DNA of 64,000 bases, from NCBI GenBank assembly GCA_903912525.1, contig CAIWHK010000009.1, positions 62,001-126,000 of the forward strand. The letters are read 5' to 3'. Positions 54,426 through 62,668 of the stretch are shown here, one piece after another (position 1 is the stretch's first letter; every line of letters begins with the position of its first letter). The DNA comes from an uncultured bacterium. Its GTDB lineage: Bacteria > Krumholzibacteriota > Krumholzibacteriia > LZORAL124-64-63. The notes beneath the pieces were generated by a model. The model was not told the DNA's origin. It saw only the letters and a program-made list of their open reading frames with translations, and made no database searches. The position numbers and the translations under genes were made by a program.

Positions 54426-55064
54426 ATGGCTCAGTTGAAATCCGGCGTGGTCCTCGCAGCCATCCTGGTCACCGGCCTGGCGCTCAACGCCGAAGCCCAG
54501 TGGCCGAGCGACTGCGCGACGGCAACCACGGCGGCGCCCGCCGGTTCGTCGCCGGTCCTGTACAACCTGCCCGACGGCCACGGCTCGCCGCTCACTCAGG
54601 CTCGCGTGAACGGCGGCATTGTGGACGCGACGATCACCCTGACCCTGCTCGACAACGGCTGCCTGCCGATCGCCAACTTCGCGGCCGCCGACATGTGGCT
54701 CCAGAAGTCCGTTGCGGCGGGAACGGGCAATTTCGAATCTTGCATCGGCGGCACCATCGCCGACGCCAACACCGACGACGCCGGCATCACCAGGTGGACC
54801 AACCCGCTGCGCGCCGGCGGCTGGTCGACGTCCAGGACGCTCGTCGTCATCGCCGGGTCGCCGCTGATCAGCAACGACGGGCTCGTCCTGCGCCACAACA
54901 GCGCCGACATCAACGGCGATCGCGTCGTCGACCTGATGGACATCCCGTTGTTCGCGGCGGATTTCGGCACGACCGCGTTCCGCTCGGACCTGAAGTTCGA
55001 CGGCGTGGTGAATATCAGCGATATCCCCGTGATGGCCTCTGGGATCGGTGCGGTTTGCCCGTGA
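54426..55064 (+). CDS. Small secreted protein with dockerin-like calcium repeats
   Basis: 212 residues, AGGAG then ATG. Signal peptide ending LNAEAQ. A beta-rich N-terminal domain (about 25-155) with two Cys pairs, then two dockerin-type Ca-binding loops: ADINGDRVVDLMDIPLF and DLKFDGVVNISDIPVM, the D.N.D....DI pattern. It could dock to a cohesin-like partner or simply bind calcium. Its upstream 194 bases are partly AT-rich (TAGTAT at 54375 as a possible -10). The repeated palindrome begins 23 bases after its stop. Confidence 0.75.
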   Translation: MAQLKSGVVLAAILVTGLALNAEAQWPSDCATATTAAPAGSSPVLYNLPDGHGSPLTQARVNGGIVDATITLTLLDNGCLPIANFAAADMWLQKSVAAGTGNFESCIGGTIADANTDDAGITRWTNPLRAGGWSTSRTLVVIAGSPLISNDGLVLRHNSADINGDRVVDLMDIPLFAADFGTTAFRSDLKFDGVVNISDIPVMASGIGAVCP

Positions 55065-55087
55065 TTTGATCGTGGCCTGATGCGGTG

Positions 55088-55105
55088 ACTTGCGCCGGCG
55101 CAAGT
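55088..55105. repeat. Repeated palindrome, copy 4
   Basis: Exact ACTTGCGCCGGCGCAAGT, 23 bases after the stop of the dockerin-like gene; it also lies 115 bases downstream of the convergent small membrane gene. Confidence 0.85.
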
Positions 55106-55220
55106 GCTGCGCCCCCCGCGGACCGGCCGGCCGGCGCCACACCTCCCGACCCGGACCCCCTCCGGACCAGGATGTGCGCGCCGGCCACCGATGCGGTCGA
55201 CACAAGCCCACCGTCGTTTG

Positions 55221-55493
55221 TCAGGCCTGCGGCGACGACGCGTCGTCCTTCTTCTTCTCCTGCTCCACCGGCTCGCCACCATCGGTCATCGTCGCGCCGA
55301 GCATCATGTCGGGAACGAAGACACCCATGCTGTGGCGATGCGCGACACGGCGACGCTCGGTCACGGTCGCGGCCAGCTCGCGGATGACTTCACGGGCGAA
55401 GGCAGCGACGAAGACCAGGAACATCACCCCGCCGATGATGTGATAGCGACCGTTGAAGAGGATCTCCCCGAAGGTCATGTTGCCGGTGTCCAT
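55221..55493 (-). CDS. Small membrane protein, unknown
   Basis: 90 residues, AGGAG before the ATG. One membrane helix (YHIIGGVMFLVFVAAFA), then a basic segment and an acidic, Lys-rich C-terminus (EPVEQEKKKDD). Divergent from the menaquinone-reductase operon, and its first helix resembles short anchor subunits of electron-transfer complexes. That link is only positional. Confidence 0.6.
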   Translation of the reverse strand: MDTGNMTFGEILFNGRYHIIGGVMFLVFVAAFAREVIRELAATVTERRRVAHRHSMGVFVPDMMLGATMTDGGEPVEQEKKKDDASSPQA

Positions 55494-55853
55494 GTTCGCT
55501 CCTGACTCGTGCGTGATGGGCGTTGTCGAATCGTGTCCTGCAACTCCCTAACAGCAATTGCCCTGCCAGACCCGTGAACCATCTCCGAAGACGCCTTGCC
55601 GCAATCGGTTGCGGCGGTGTGACGGCGCACGCATGCCTCCAGTCGTCCCTCCTGTCGCGAAATCCGTGTGGGGATTCCCTACGCTCAGTCGCGATTCCCT
55701 ACACAAGCCTTCGCGCGCCGCCGCGCACCTCGCCGTGAACACCGCGCGCATTCGCCGAAAGGCCTGCAAATACGGGCGATTCGACGCGGCCGCGCGGACT
55801 GGTCCTGCTCTTGCTGTTAAGGGACCGACCGAAGCCGTGAAGGAGGCGATCCC
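55494..55853. other. Divergent regulatory region before the qrc-like operon
   Basis: 360 bases with no credible gene. GATTCCCTAC occurs twice in direct repeat at 55673-55682 and 55693-55702, exactly 20 bases (two helix turns) apart, a typical layout for a response regulator. AAGGAGG for the first qrc-operon gene is at 55839-55845. Confidence 0.45.
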
Positions 55854-56810
55854 ATGCTGTGTCCATTTCTCCGCAAGCTGAACGTGAAATACTGTGGCCT
55901 CTACGGCATGAAGATGATCCCGCTCAGCGCCGGCAGCAGCGCCATCGAACGTTGCCTCAGCCGCGAGTACCTCGAGTGCCGGTTGATGCGCGACAAGGCC
56001 GCCGTCGCCGTCCAGGACCACTGCCCCAACCTCTGCGTCGAGGACGTCCACTACTGCGACCTGGCCCCGGTGCGGAAGCTGATCCCCTGCAACAAGGCCG
56101 CCACCACCCGTTGCGGCGGCGACGGCCACCGGTACTGCGACCTCTACCTGGCGCTGGCCGAGCCGCGCGCCCACTCGACGTCGCCCGATGCCGACGGTCC
56201 GTCCGCAGACCCGGCCCTGGCCCTGCCCGACGAGTTGGCCTACGCGCCCAACCACATGTGGCTGGACGACGGCGACGCCGATCGGGTCCACATCGGCGTC
56301 GATGCCTTCTTCTGCCACACGCTCGGCGCCGTCGAGGCGGTCACCTTCCCCACCCGGCGCGACGAGGCCCGGCCCTCGGCCCTCATCCGCATCGGGGGCA
56401 TGGATCTCGAGATGGTTTTCCCGCTGGCGCTGCGGGAATTCGAGACGAACGCCCGTGTGGCGGCGTCACCGGGCACCGTCTCGCAGGACCCCTACGGCCG
56501 CGGCTGGCTGTTCGCCGGCGTGCCGGTGGTCCCGGGCGCCGTGGCCGACGACGCCAGTCCTGTCGGCGCCCATCTCCTGCTGCGCGGCGTGGCGGCGCGT
56601 CGCTGGCTGCAGCGCGAGCGCGACCGGCTGGCGCAGTTCGTCCACACGTGCCTGGACGAGCGGCACGGCAACGACATGACGACCGGCGGCCATTTGGCGA
56701 CCGATGGCGGCCACGCCGACGGACGACTGTCCGAGGTGCTGGACCGCCGCACCCTGATCCGATTGCACCACGAGTTCTTTTCCTATCGTGACGGAGGCGC
56801 ATCCGCGTGA
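55854..56810 (+). CDS. Cys-rich protein with degenerate GcvH-like domain
   Basis: 318 residues, AAGGAGG upstream. The N-terminal 100 residues hold 13 Cys (CPFLRKLNVKYC, CPNLCVEDVHYC, CNKAATTRC) and may bind metal or an Fe-S cluster. Residues about 125-235 follow the glycine-cleavage H-protein fold (YAPNHMWLDDGDADRVHIGV, SQDPYGRGWLF), but the lipoyl-Lys site reads GGMDLE, so it cannot be lipoylated there. The stop overlaps the multiheme cytochrome gene (GTGA). It is probably an accessory factor of the Qrc-like complex, not part of glycine cleavage. Confidence 0.72.
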   Translation: MLCPFLRKLNVKYCGLYGMKMIPLSAGSSAIERCLSREYLECRLMRDKAAVAVQDHCPNLCVEDVHYCDLAPVRKLIPCNKAATTRCGGDGHRYCDLYLALAEPRAHSTSPDADGPSADPALALPDELAYAPNHMWLDDGDADRVHIGVDAFFCHTLGAVEAVTFPTRRDEARPSALIRIGGMDLEMVFPLALREFETNARVAASPGTVSQDPYGRGWLFAGVPVVPGAVADDASPVGAHLLLRGVAARRWLQRERDRLAQFVHTCLDERHGNDMTTGGHLATDGGHADGRLSEVLDRRTLIRLHHEFFSYRDGGASA

Positions 56811-57475
56811 ACGACAACGACCGCGACCCGAAACCTCGCATCGAGATCATCCCCACGACGAACCCTGAACAGGAGCGCAGCGCCCGCCGCAATACGGTGT
56901 GGGGCCGCGTCTGGCTGGCGCTGGGCATCTCGGCCGGCCTGTTCATCGGCTGGGTGGCCCTGCCGTTCTTCCTGTACGAACGCCAGGAACAGCCGCTGGC
57001 CTTCAACCACAGCGTGCACACGAAGGACGCCGGCATGGCGTGCGCCGACTGCCACGGCTTCAAGGCCGACGGCAGCTTTGCCGGCATCCCGCCGACCAGT
57101 TCGTGCGTCGACTGCCACAGCGAGGCGCAGGGCACCTCGAAGGCCGAGCGCAGGCTGGTCGACGAATTCGTCACGCCTGGCGTCGAGATCCCCTGGCTCG
57201 TCTACGCGCGCCAGCCGGACAACGTCTACTTCTCCCACGCCCCCCACGTGCGGCGGGCCGGCATCGAGTGCCGACGCTGCCACGGGGACCAGGGACTGGC
57301 GACCGCCACGCCGGTCTACCAAGTCAACCGGATCAGCACGTACAGCCGCAACATCTGGGGCCCGCGCATCAGCGGGGGCGGCCCGAATCCATGGGATTCA
57401 ATGAAGATGAGCGACTGCACCGACTGCCACCGCGAACGCGGTGTCCGGGACCATTGCCTGATGTGCCACAAATAG
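56807..57475 (+). CDS. qrcA: Membrane-anchored multiheme cytochrome c (QrcA-like)
   Basis: 222 residues, GTG start. A membrane anchor at about 32-55 (VWLALGISAGLFIGWVALPF) is followed by five CXXCH heme sites (CADCH, CVDCH, CRRCH, CTDCH, CLMCH) with further His as axial ligands. Desulfovibrio QrcA has six hemes; here I count five. It would take electrons from periplasmic cytochromes or other donors and pass them to the Qrc core. Gene order with the three following genes matches qrcABCD. Confidence 0.85.
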   Translation: MNDNDRDPKPRIEIIPTTNPEQERSARRNTVWGRVWLALGISAGLFIGWVALPFFLYERQEQPLAFNHSVHTKDAGMACADCHGFKADGSFAGIPPTSSCVDCHSEAQGTSKAERRLVDEFVTPGVEIPWLVYARQPDNVYFSHAPHVRRAGIECRRCHGDQGLATATPVYQVNRISTYSRNIWGPRISGGGPNPWDSMKMSDCTDCHRERGVRDHCLMCHK

Positions 57476-57500
57476 GATCGCAACGACGGAGGCCGACGCG

Positions 57501-59720
57501 GTGACGCTGGACCTTACGAGACGGAGTCTGCTGAAATTCATGGGCGGGGCCGCGGTGGGCTCGATGCTCTCCCCCCTGCCATGGAAGCTGCTCGACGACG
57601 CCGCCATCTGGACGCAGAACTGGTCATGGATCGCGCGCCCGCCCCGCGGGCCGGTCAGCCACAAATACACGACGTGCCAACTGTGCCCGATCGGCTGCGG
57701 CATGCGCGCGCGCCTGATCGGCGCGTCGTTCGTGTCGGCGTGGCCCGTGGCCGGCCACCCGGCCGCCGGCATGCTGTGCCCGCTCGGCCTGGCCGCCGCG
57801 CAGATGCGCTACCACCCGTCGCGCGTGCGCGGCGTGGCGCGGCGCGACCGCACCGGTGCGGATCCCGCGTGGCGGATCGTCGATGCCGACGCCACGATCG
57901 GCGAGCTCGGGCAGCGCCTGGCGGCCTGCCGCAGCCGCGGCGCCGCGGACAGCGTCGCCATCGTCGACCTGCGTCCGGGCCGCTCGATGTCGCGCCTCTA
58001 CCGCGAGTTCCTCGCGCGCCAGGGCGGCGGCCTGTACGTCACGGCCCCGGATGGGTGGCAGGCCTCGGCCGCCGCGTTCGCCGGCCTGGCGACCGTCGCC
58101 GCACTGGCCCCGGCGCCCGACCCGGCGCGCGCGCGCACGGTACTGAACTTCGGCGCGCCGCTGACCGCCGGCTGGCGCGGCCACGCGATCACTCCGCATG
58201 CCGCCGGCGGCCCGCTCCTGATCCAGGTCGATCCCGCAGCCTCCATCACCGCGGCGCGCGCCGACCGCTGGCTGCCGGCGCGACCGGGCAGCGAGGCGCC
58301 GGTGGCGCTGGCGCTGGCGCACGTGCTGGTCTTCGAGGCGCTGGCGAGCGATGCACGCGTGAACGCGCTGGCCGATCTGCCGCACCAGAACGGCAGCACC
58401 CTGCGCATGGCGCTGGCCGACTTCGCGCCCGAGCGCGTCGCCGAAGTCAGCGGCCTGACGCCCGCGCAACTGCGCGACACCGCGCGCGAACTTGCGGCCG
58501 GCCGCCCCGCGCTGGTGCTGGGCGTGGGCGACGCCGGCGGCGGCCCCCTGGGCGCCGAAGAGGAAGCCGCCATCTGGAACCTGAACCTGCTGCTCGGCGC
58601 GGTCGGCCCCGACGGCGCACTCGGCGTTCGCCCGGCCGACACCGCGCTGTTCGACGAGCCGGCCGCGCCGGCGGCACGTTCGCTGTCCGACATCCCCGAT
58701 GGTTCGCTCGACGTGCTGCTGGTCGACGGCTCGTTCCCCGGCGCCCCGGTGTCCGCGGAACAGCTGCGCCGCAAGCTGCGCGGCGCGGGCGGCCTGCTCG
58801 TCGCGCTGTCGCCGTACGCCGGCGGCGCCGCGGGCACGCCCGCCGATGTGGTGCTGCCCACCTTCGCCCCCGGCGAGTGGGTCGATGACGTGCCGGCGCC
58901 CGCCCTGTCGGCGCGCGCCTCGTACGCGTGGGCGACGGCGGTGGCCGTGCCCGCTCCCTTCGCGCTGCATCCGGCCGAATGGCTGGCGCGCCTGGAAGCC
59001 GCCTCGGGCCTGGTCGTCCCGGTCGAGGGCGGCAAGGCCGGCCACGAGGCCGAGCTCAAGCGCCGCGCCGGCGTGCTGCAGGCACGCGGCAGCGGCCAGG
59101 TCTTCGACCCGGCCGACGGCAACACGACCGACGTCGCGGCCATGAGCGATCCCGACATGCTGGCCGGCGCGCTGGCCCGCGGCGCCCACTGGTCCGACAA
59201 GGCCACGCTCACGCTCGCCGACCGCGACCTGCGCCCGCTGGGCACGGACGGCGCCATGGCGGCGCACTGGCGTTCGCTGGCTGGCGGCCGTGTCGAAGCA
59301 GCGCACACTGCCGGTTCCGCAGGATCCCTGGTGCTGATGGCCGGCGGCGGACTCGCGCCGACGGCCGGCGCCATCACCGCGCCGGTGCTGAACAAGCTCT
59401 ACCGCGAGTCCGGCCTGCAGCCCGGATCGCGCCAGCTGGCCATCAGCGCGACCACGGCCCTCGCACACGGCCTGAAGGAAGGCGCCCCTGCCCTGTTGAC
59501 GACGCCGCACGGCCGTCGCCGCGTCAGGGTCCGGTTTGACAACTCACTGCCCCCCGACGTGGCGCGGCTGGCCGCGGGCCCCGACCCGTCGGACATGGGT
59601 GATCCCGCCGCGTCCCCGGACGACCGCACCGACATCCCCGACCTGTGCGGGGCCGCTGACCGCCCCGTGTGGCGCCTGGTCCGCGCGGACCTGCAGGAGG
59701 CCCATGATGGAAACGCATAG
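57501..59720 (+). CDS. qrcB: Molybdopterin-oxidoreductase-like subunit (QrcB-like)
   Basis: 739 residues from GTG 57501 with GGAGG upstream. Tat-type signal (TRRSLLKFMGGAAVGSML). N-terminal [4Fe-4S] motif CQLCPIGC with the fourth Cys in MLCPLG. The body is a shortened DMSO-reductase-family fold with a C-terminal beta-barrel-like region. No catalytic Cys/Sec-His pair or clear Mo-ligand loop is visible, as in QrcB of sulfate reducers, where no molybdenum is bound. Role: structural electron conduit of a menaquinone reductase facing the periplasm. Confidence 0.83.
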   Translation: MTLDLTRRSLLKFMGGAAVGSMLSPLPWKLLDDAAIWTQNWSWIARPPRGPVSHKYTTCQLCPIGCGMRARLIGASFVSAWPVAGHPAAGMLCPLGLAAAQMRYHPSRVRGVARRDRTGADPAWRIVDADATIGELGQRLAACRSRGAADSVAIVDLRPGRSMSRLYREFLARQGGGLYVTAPDGWQASAAAFAGLATVAALAPAPDPARARTVLNFGAPLTAGWRGHAITPHAAGGPLLIQVDPAASITAARADRWLPARPGSEAPVALALAHVLVFEALASDARVNALADLPHQNGSTLRMALADFAPERVAEVSGLTPAQLRDTARELAAGRPALVLGVGDAGGGPLGAEEEAAIWNLNLLLGAVGPDGALGVRPADTALFDEPAAPAARSLSDIPDGSLDVLLVDGSFPGAPVSAEQLRRKLRGAGGLLVALSPYAGGAAGTPADVVLPTFAPGEWVDDVPAPALSARASYAWATAVAVPAPFALHPAEWLARLEAASGLVVPVEGGKAGHEAELKRRAGVLQARGSGQVFDPADGNTTDVAAMSDPDMLAGALARGAHWSDKATLTLADRDLRPLGTDGAMAAHWRSLAGGRVEAAHTAGSAGSLVLMAGGGLAPTAGAITAPVLNKLYRESGLQPGSRQLAISATTALAHGLKEGAPALLTTPHGRRRVRVRFDNSLPPDVARLAAGPDPSDMGDPAASPDDRTDIPDLCGAADRPVWRLVRADLQEAHDGNA

Positions 59721-60486
59721 CAAGGCCACCGTCGCCTACGCGATGGTGATCGACCTGGACAAGTGCGTCGGCTGCGGCACGTGCAACGTGGCCTGCGCGA
59801 TCGAGAACAACGTGTCGGTGCCGCCGTCCGAGGCCCTCGAGAACCGCGGCCTGACGTGGATGCGCACGCAGCGCGTTGACAACGGCAAGGCCTGGCCCGA
59901 CCACCGCACGGTCACCGTGCCCATCCCCTGCCAGCACTGCGAGCACGCGCCGTGCATCCACGTCTGCCCGGTCACCGCCGTGCAGCTGGACGAGTCGACG
60001 GGCATCATCGGCCAGATCCCCACGCGCTGCATGGGCTGCCGCTACTGCATGGCGGCCTGCCCCTACCACGCGCGCTACTTCAACTGGTTCGACCCAACGT
60101 GGCCCGAGGGCCTGCAGGACACGCTGAACCCGGACGTCGCGCCGCGCATGCGCGGGGTGGCCGAGAAGTGCAACTTCTGCCACGGCCGCCTCGACCGCGC
60201 GCGCGAACTGGCCGCCGCCGAGGGCCGCCCCGCCGACGAGCCCGTGCACTACACGCCGGCCTGCGCCGAGGCCTGCCCCCACGGCGCCATCACGTTCGGC
60301 AACCGCCTCGAAGAAGGCGGCCCCATCGCCGCGCTCGAAAAGAAACCCGAGGCCTTCCTCCTCCTGGAAGCCCTCGGCACCGCACCCAAGGTCACGTACC
60401 TGTCCCGTGAACCGTGGATCCGCCGGATCGGCCTGAGCCGTCTGGACCGGGTGCGCGGCCATGGCGACGGCCCGGAAGGAGCCTGA
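59707..60486 (+). CDS. qrcC: Four-cluster ferredoxin subunit (QrcC-like)
   Basis: 259 residues; ATG 59707 is six bases from AGGAGG inside the end of qrcB (ATG 59704 also possible). Four [4Fe-4S] sites of the NrfC/HmcB/DmsB type: CVGCGTCNVAC, CQHCEHAPCIHVCP, CMGCRYCMAACP, and CNFCHG with a later CAEACP. No own signal, so it is probably exported with the Tat-signal subunit. Carries electrons between the cytochrome/QrcB part and the membrane subunit. Confidence 0.9.
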   Translation: METHSKATVAYAMVIDLDKCVGCGTCNVACAIENNVSVPPSEALENRGLTWMRTQRVDNGKAWPDHRTVTVPIPCQHCEHAPCIHVCPVTAVQLDESTGIIGQIPTRCMGCRYCMAACPYHARYFNWFDPTWPEGLQDTLNPDVAPRMRGVAEKCNFCHGRLDRARELAAAEGRPADEPVHYTPACAEACPHGAITFGNRLEEGGPIAALEKKPEAFLLLEALGTAPKVTYLSREPWIRRIGLSRLDRVRGHGDGPEGA

Positions 60487-60490
60487 CGAC

Positions 60491-61735
60491 ATGGACCGGC
60501 ATCTCATCCAGCGCGGCCTCGACCGCACCACCCTGCCCCGCTTCCTGCTGTGGCTGCTGCCCTGGCTGCTGCTGGCGGCGTGGGGCGGCACGTCGGCCAC
60601 GCAGCTGTTCCGCGACGGCCTCTACCACACGAACATGGACAACCGGTTCGCGTTCGGCCTGTGGATCATCCTCGACCTGGCGATCATCGCGCTGGGCGCG
60701 GGCGCCTTCTTCCTGGGCTTCATGACCTACCTGCTGCGCCGCCACGAGTTCAAGCAGGTGCTCAACACGGCGGTGATCGTCGGTTTCGTCTGCTACAGCG
60801 GCGCCATCGTGACACTGGCCATCGACGTCGGCCAGCCCATCCGCGCCTGGTTCGCCTTCTGGCACGCCAATGTCCACTCGATGCTGACCGAGGTGACCTT
60901 CTGCATCACCTGCTACCTGCTGGTGCTGCTGATCGAGTACATCCCCATCGTGCTGAAAAACCGCCGCCTGCGCACGGTGCCCGGCGCGGCGGTCCTCGAG
61001 TTCAACCTGCACAAGCTGATGGTGGTCTTCGCCGGCGTCGGCGCCTTCCTCAGCTTCTTCCACCAGGGCTCGCTGGGCGGGATGTTCGGCGTGCTGAACG
61101 GCCGCCCGTTCGCGTACCGGGAAGGCGTCGGCATCTGGCCGACCACGTTCTTCCTGTTCATCTGGTCGGCCATCTCGGCCGGGCCCTCGTTCATCATGCT
61201 GATCACGATGATCGTCCAGGCCGTCACGCGGAAGAAGCTGGTCGACGACTTCGTGCTCAGCCGCCTGGGCCGCCTCTCGGGCATCCTGCTGTCGACCTAC
61301 ATCATCGCCAAGGTGGCCGACACGGTGGTCTGGATCATGGTCACGCTGCCCGGCAAGGGCTTCGACGCCGCCGAGTTCTACCGCAGCGACATGTTCGGCG
61401 CCTGGGTGCTTTTCCTGGAACTGACCGTCTTCGGCCTGCTGCCGGCGACGATCCTGCTGAACCGCCGCCGCGTCGAGAAGATGCCCTGGCTGATCGCCGG
61501 CGGCTTCCTGACCTGCTTCGGCGTCGCTTTCAACCGCTTCGTCTTCACGTTGCAGACGCTGTCGGTGCCGACGATGTCGTTCGACCGCTTCATGATCTAC
61601 TGGCCCTCGCAGCAGGAGTGGGGCGTGCTGGCCGGCGTCTTCGCCTACGGCGTCATTCTCTATTCACTGTCGTTCCGTTACCTGAACCTGTTCCCGCGCG
61701 AGCGGGAGCTCCAAACCACCACCGGGGGAAACTGA
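60491..61735 (+). CDS. qrcD: NrfD/PsrC-like menaquinone-binding membrane subunit (QrcD-like)
   Basis: 414 residues, AAGGAG before the ATG. About ten membrane helices of the NrfD/PsrC family (WIILDLAIIALGAGAFFLGF, VIVGFVCYSGAIVTLAID, MLITMIVQAVTRKK, LLSTYIIAKVADTVVWIM). It binds menaquinone near the periplasmic side. Four bases separate it from qrcC and three from the last gene, so the operon is tight. Confidence 0.9.
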   Translation: MDRHLIQRGLDRTTLPRFLLWLLPWLLLAAWGGTSATQLFRDGLYHTNMDNRFAFGLWIILDLAIIALGAGAFFLGFMTYLLRRHEFKQVLNTAVIVGFVCYSGAIVTLAIDVGQPIRAWFAFWHANVHSMLTEVTFCITCYLLVLLIEYIPIVLKNRRLRTVPGAAVLEFNLHKLMVVFAGVGAFLSFFHQGSLGGMFGVLNGRPFAYREGVGIWPTTFFLFIWSAISAGPSFIMLITMIVQAVTRKKLVDDFVLSRLGRLSGILLSTYIIAKVADTVVWIMVTLPGKGFDAAEFYRSDMFGAWVLFLELTVFGLLPATILLNRRRVEKMPWLIAGGFLTCFGVAFNRFVFTLQTLSVPTMSFDRFMIYWPSQQEWGVLAGVFAYGVILYSLSFRYLNLFPRERELQTTTGGN

Positions 61736-61738
61736 GCC

Positions 61739-62572
61739 ATGCTGCCCACCGCCTACGAGTTCCACTGGGATACCGGACACATCGTGTTCCTGGGCATCTT
61801 CTACTCCGTCCTGACGGTCGTCATGAGCACCCTGATCATCGCTTCACTGCGCGCGCGGCGTGACATGAACAAGCGGCGCGAGGCCGACATCGCCTGGCAC
61901 GAGTCGTTCTCCGAGCTGGCGACCGAGCGCCGCCACTGCCGCCACGAGTTCGACGGCACGTTCGACGCCAAGGTCTGCGGCCACGAGTTCGCCTGCGGCA
62001 ACTGCGAACAGCACCGCGCCCTGGCCGCCGCGGCCGGCGGCGACGACAGCATCCGCGTGCCCCCCGCGCAGGACGCCCCCGCCACCTCGCCCGAGGGCCG
62101 CCTCTACCACCGCGGCCACACCTGGGTCGAGGCCCGCCACGACGGCACCTACGACGTCGGCGTCGACGACCTGCTCCGCTCCTGCGTCGGCAACCCCGAC
62201 CGCGTGACGGTGCCCGGCGTCGGCACCCGCCTGATGGCCGGCACGCCGGTGGCCGACCTGCAGCGCGGCCGCGTCCACGCCCGCGTCGCGACGCCCATCT
62301 CCGGCACCGTCGTGGCTGTCGGCGACTACGAGGGCGGCCGCCTCTACCGCCTGCGCCCGGACGACGGCAAGGCCCGGCTGGACCAGTTGCTGCGCGCCAC
62401 CGAGGCCCGGGTCTGGATGCTGCGCGAGCTGGAACTGCTGCAGGCCCGGCTGACCCTGCCGGGCGAGGCCCTGGCGCTGGCCGACGGCGGCGAACTGGTC
62501 GGCGACCTCATGGGCGCCTACCCGGACGCCGACTGGGACGCCATCCTGGCCGACCTCTGCCTCGAGCCGTAG
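61739..62572 (+). CDS. Membrane-anchored, degenerate GcvH-like accessory protein
   Basis: 277 residues. One N-terminal membrane helix (IVFLGIFYSVLTVVMSTLIIA), a Cys/His cluster (CRHEFDGTFDAKVCGHEF, ACGNCEQH), then a GcvH-like beta-barrel (about 118-205: LYHRGHTWVEARHDGTYDVG ... VATPISGTVVAVG). At the lipoyl-lysine position it reads LQRGRV, so no lipoylation is possible, as in the first gene of the operon. Two such proteins bracketing a Qrc-like complex suggest a dedicated assembly or electron-transfer role. A strong terminator follows. Confidence 0.7.
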   Translation: MLPTAYEFHWDTGHIVFLGIFYSVLTVVMSTLIIASLRARRDMNKRREADIAWHESFSELATERRHCRHEFDGTFDAKVCGHEFACGNCEQHRALAAAAGGDDSIRVPPAQDAPATSPEGRLYHRGHTWVEARHDGTYDVGVDDLLRSCVGNPDRVTVPGVGTRLMAGTPVADLQRGRVHARVATPISGTVVAVGDYEGGRLYRLRPDDGKARLDQLLRATEARVWMLRELELLQARLTLPGEALALADGGELVGDLMGAYPDADWDAILADLCLEP

Positions 62573-62592
62573 GACTCGCGCAAGGCCATCGA

Positions 62593-62626
62593 AAGGGCCC
62601 GGCGTCCATTGCGACACCGGGCCCTT
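62593..62626. terminator. Bidirectional terminator after the qrc-like operon
   Basis: 10-bp perfect stem (AAGGGCCCGG and its complement) with a 14-base loop between convergent genes. Confidence 0.7.
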
Positions 62627-62668
62627 CGTCGTGTGCCTGTACATGTGCCTGCCGCGCGGCGCGCCCGC

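Noticed and set aside
55854-56810. Glycine cleavage H protein
   Set aside because: The lipoyl lysine is missing, a Cys-rich domain precedes it, and no gcvT or gcvP gene is near. The same applies to 61739-62572.
57501-59720. Formate dehydrogenase or other molybdenum catalytic subunit
   Set aside because: No catalytic Cys/Sec-His motif, and the gene order with a multiheme cytochrome, four-cluster protein and NrfD subunit fits QrcB.
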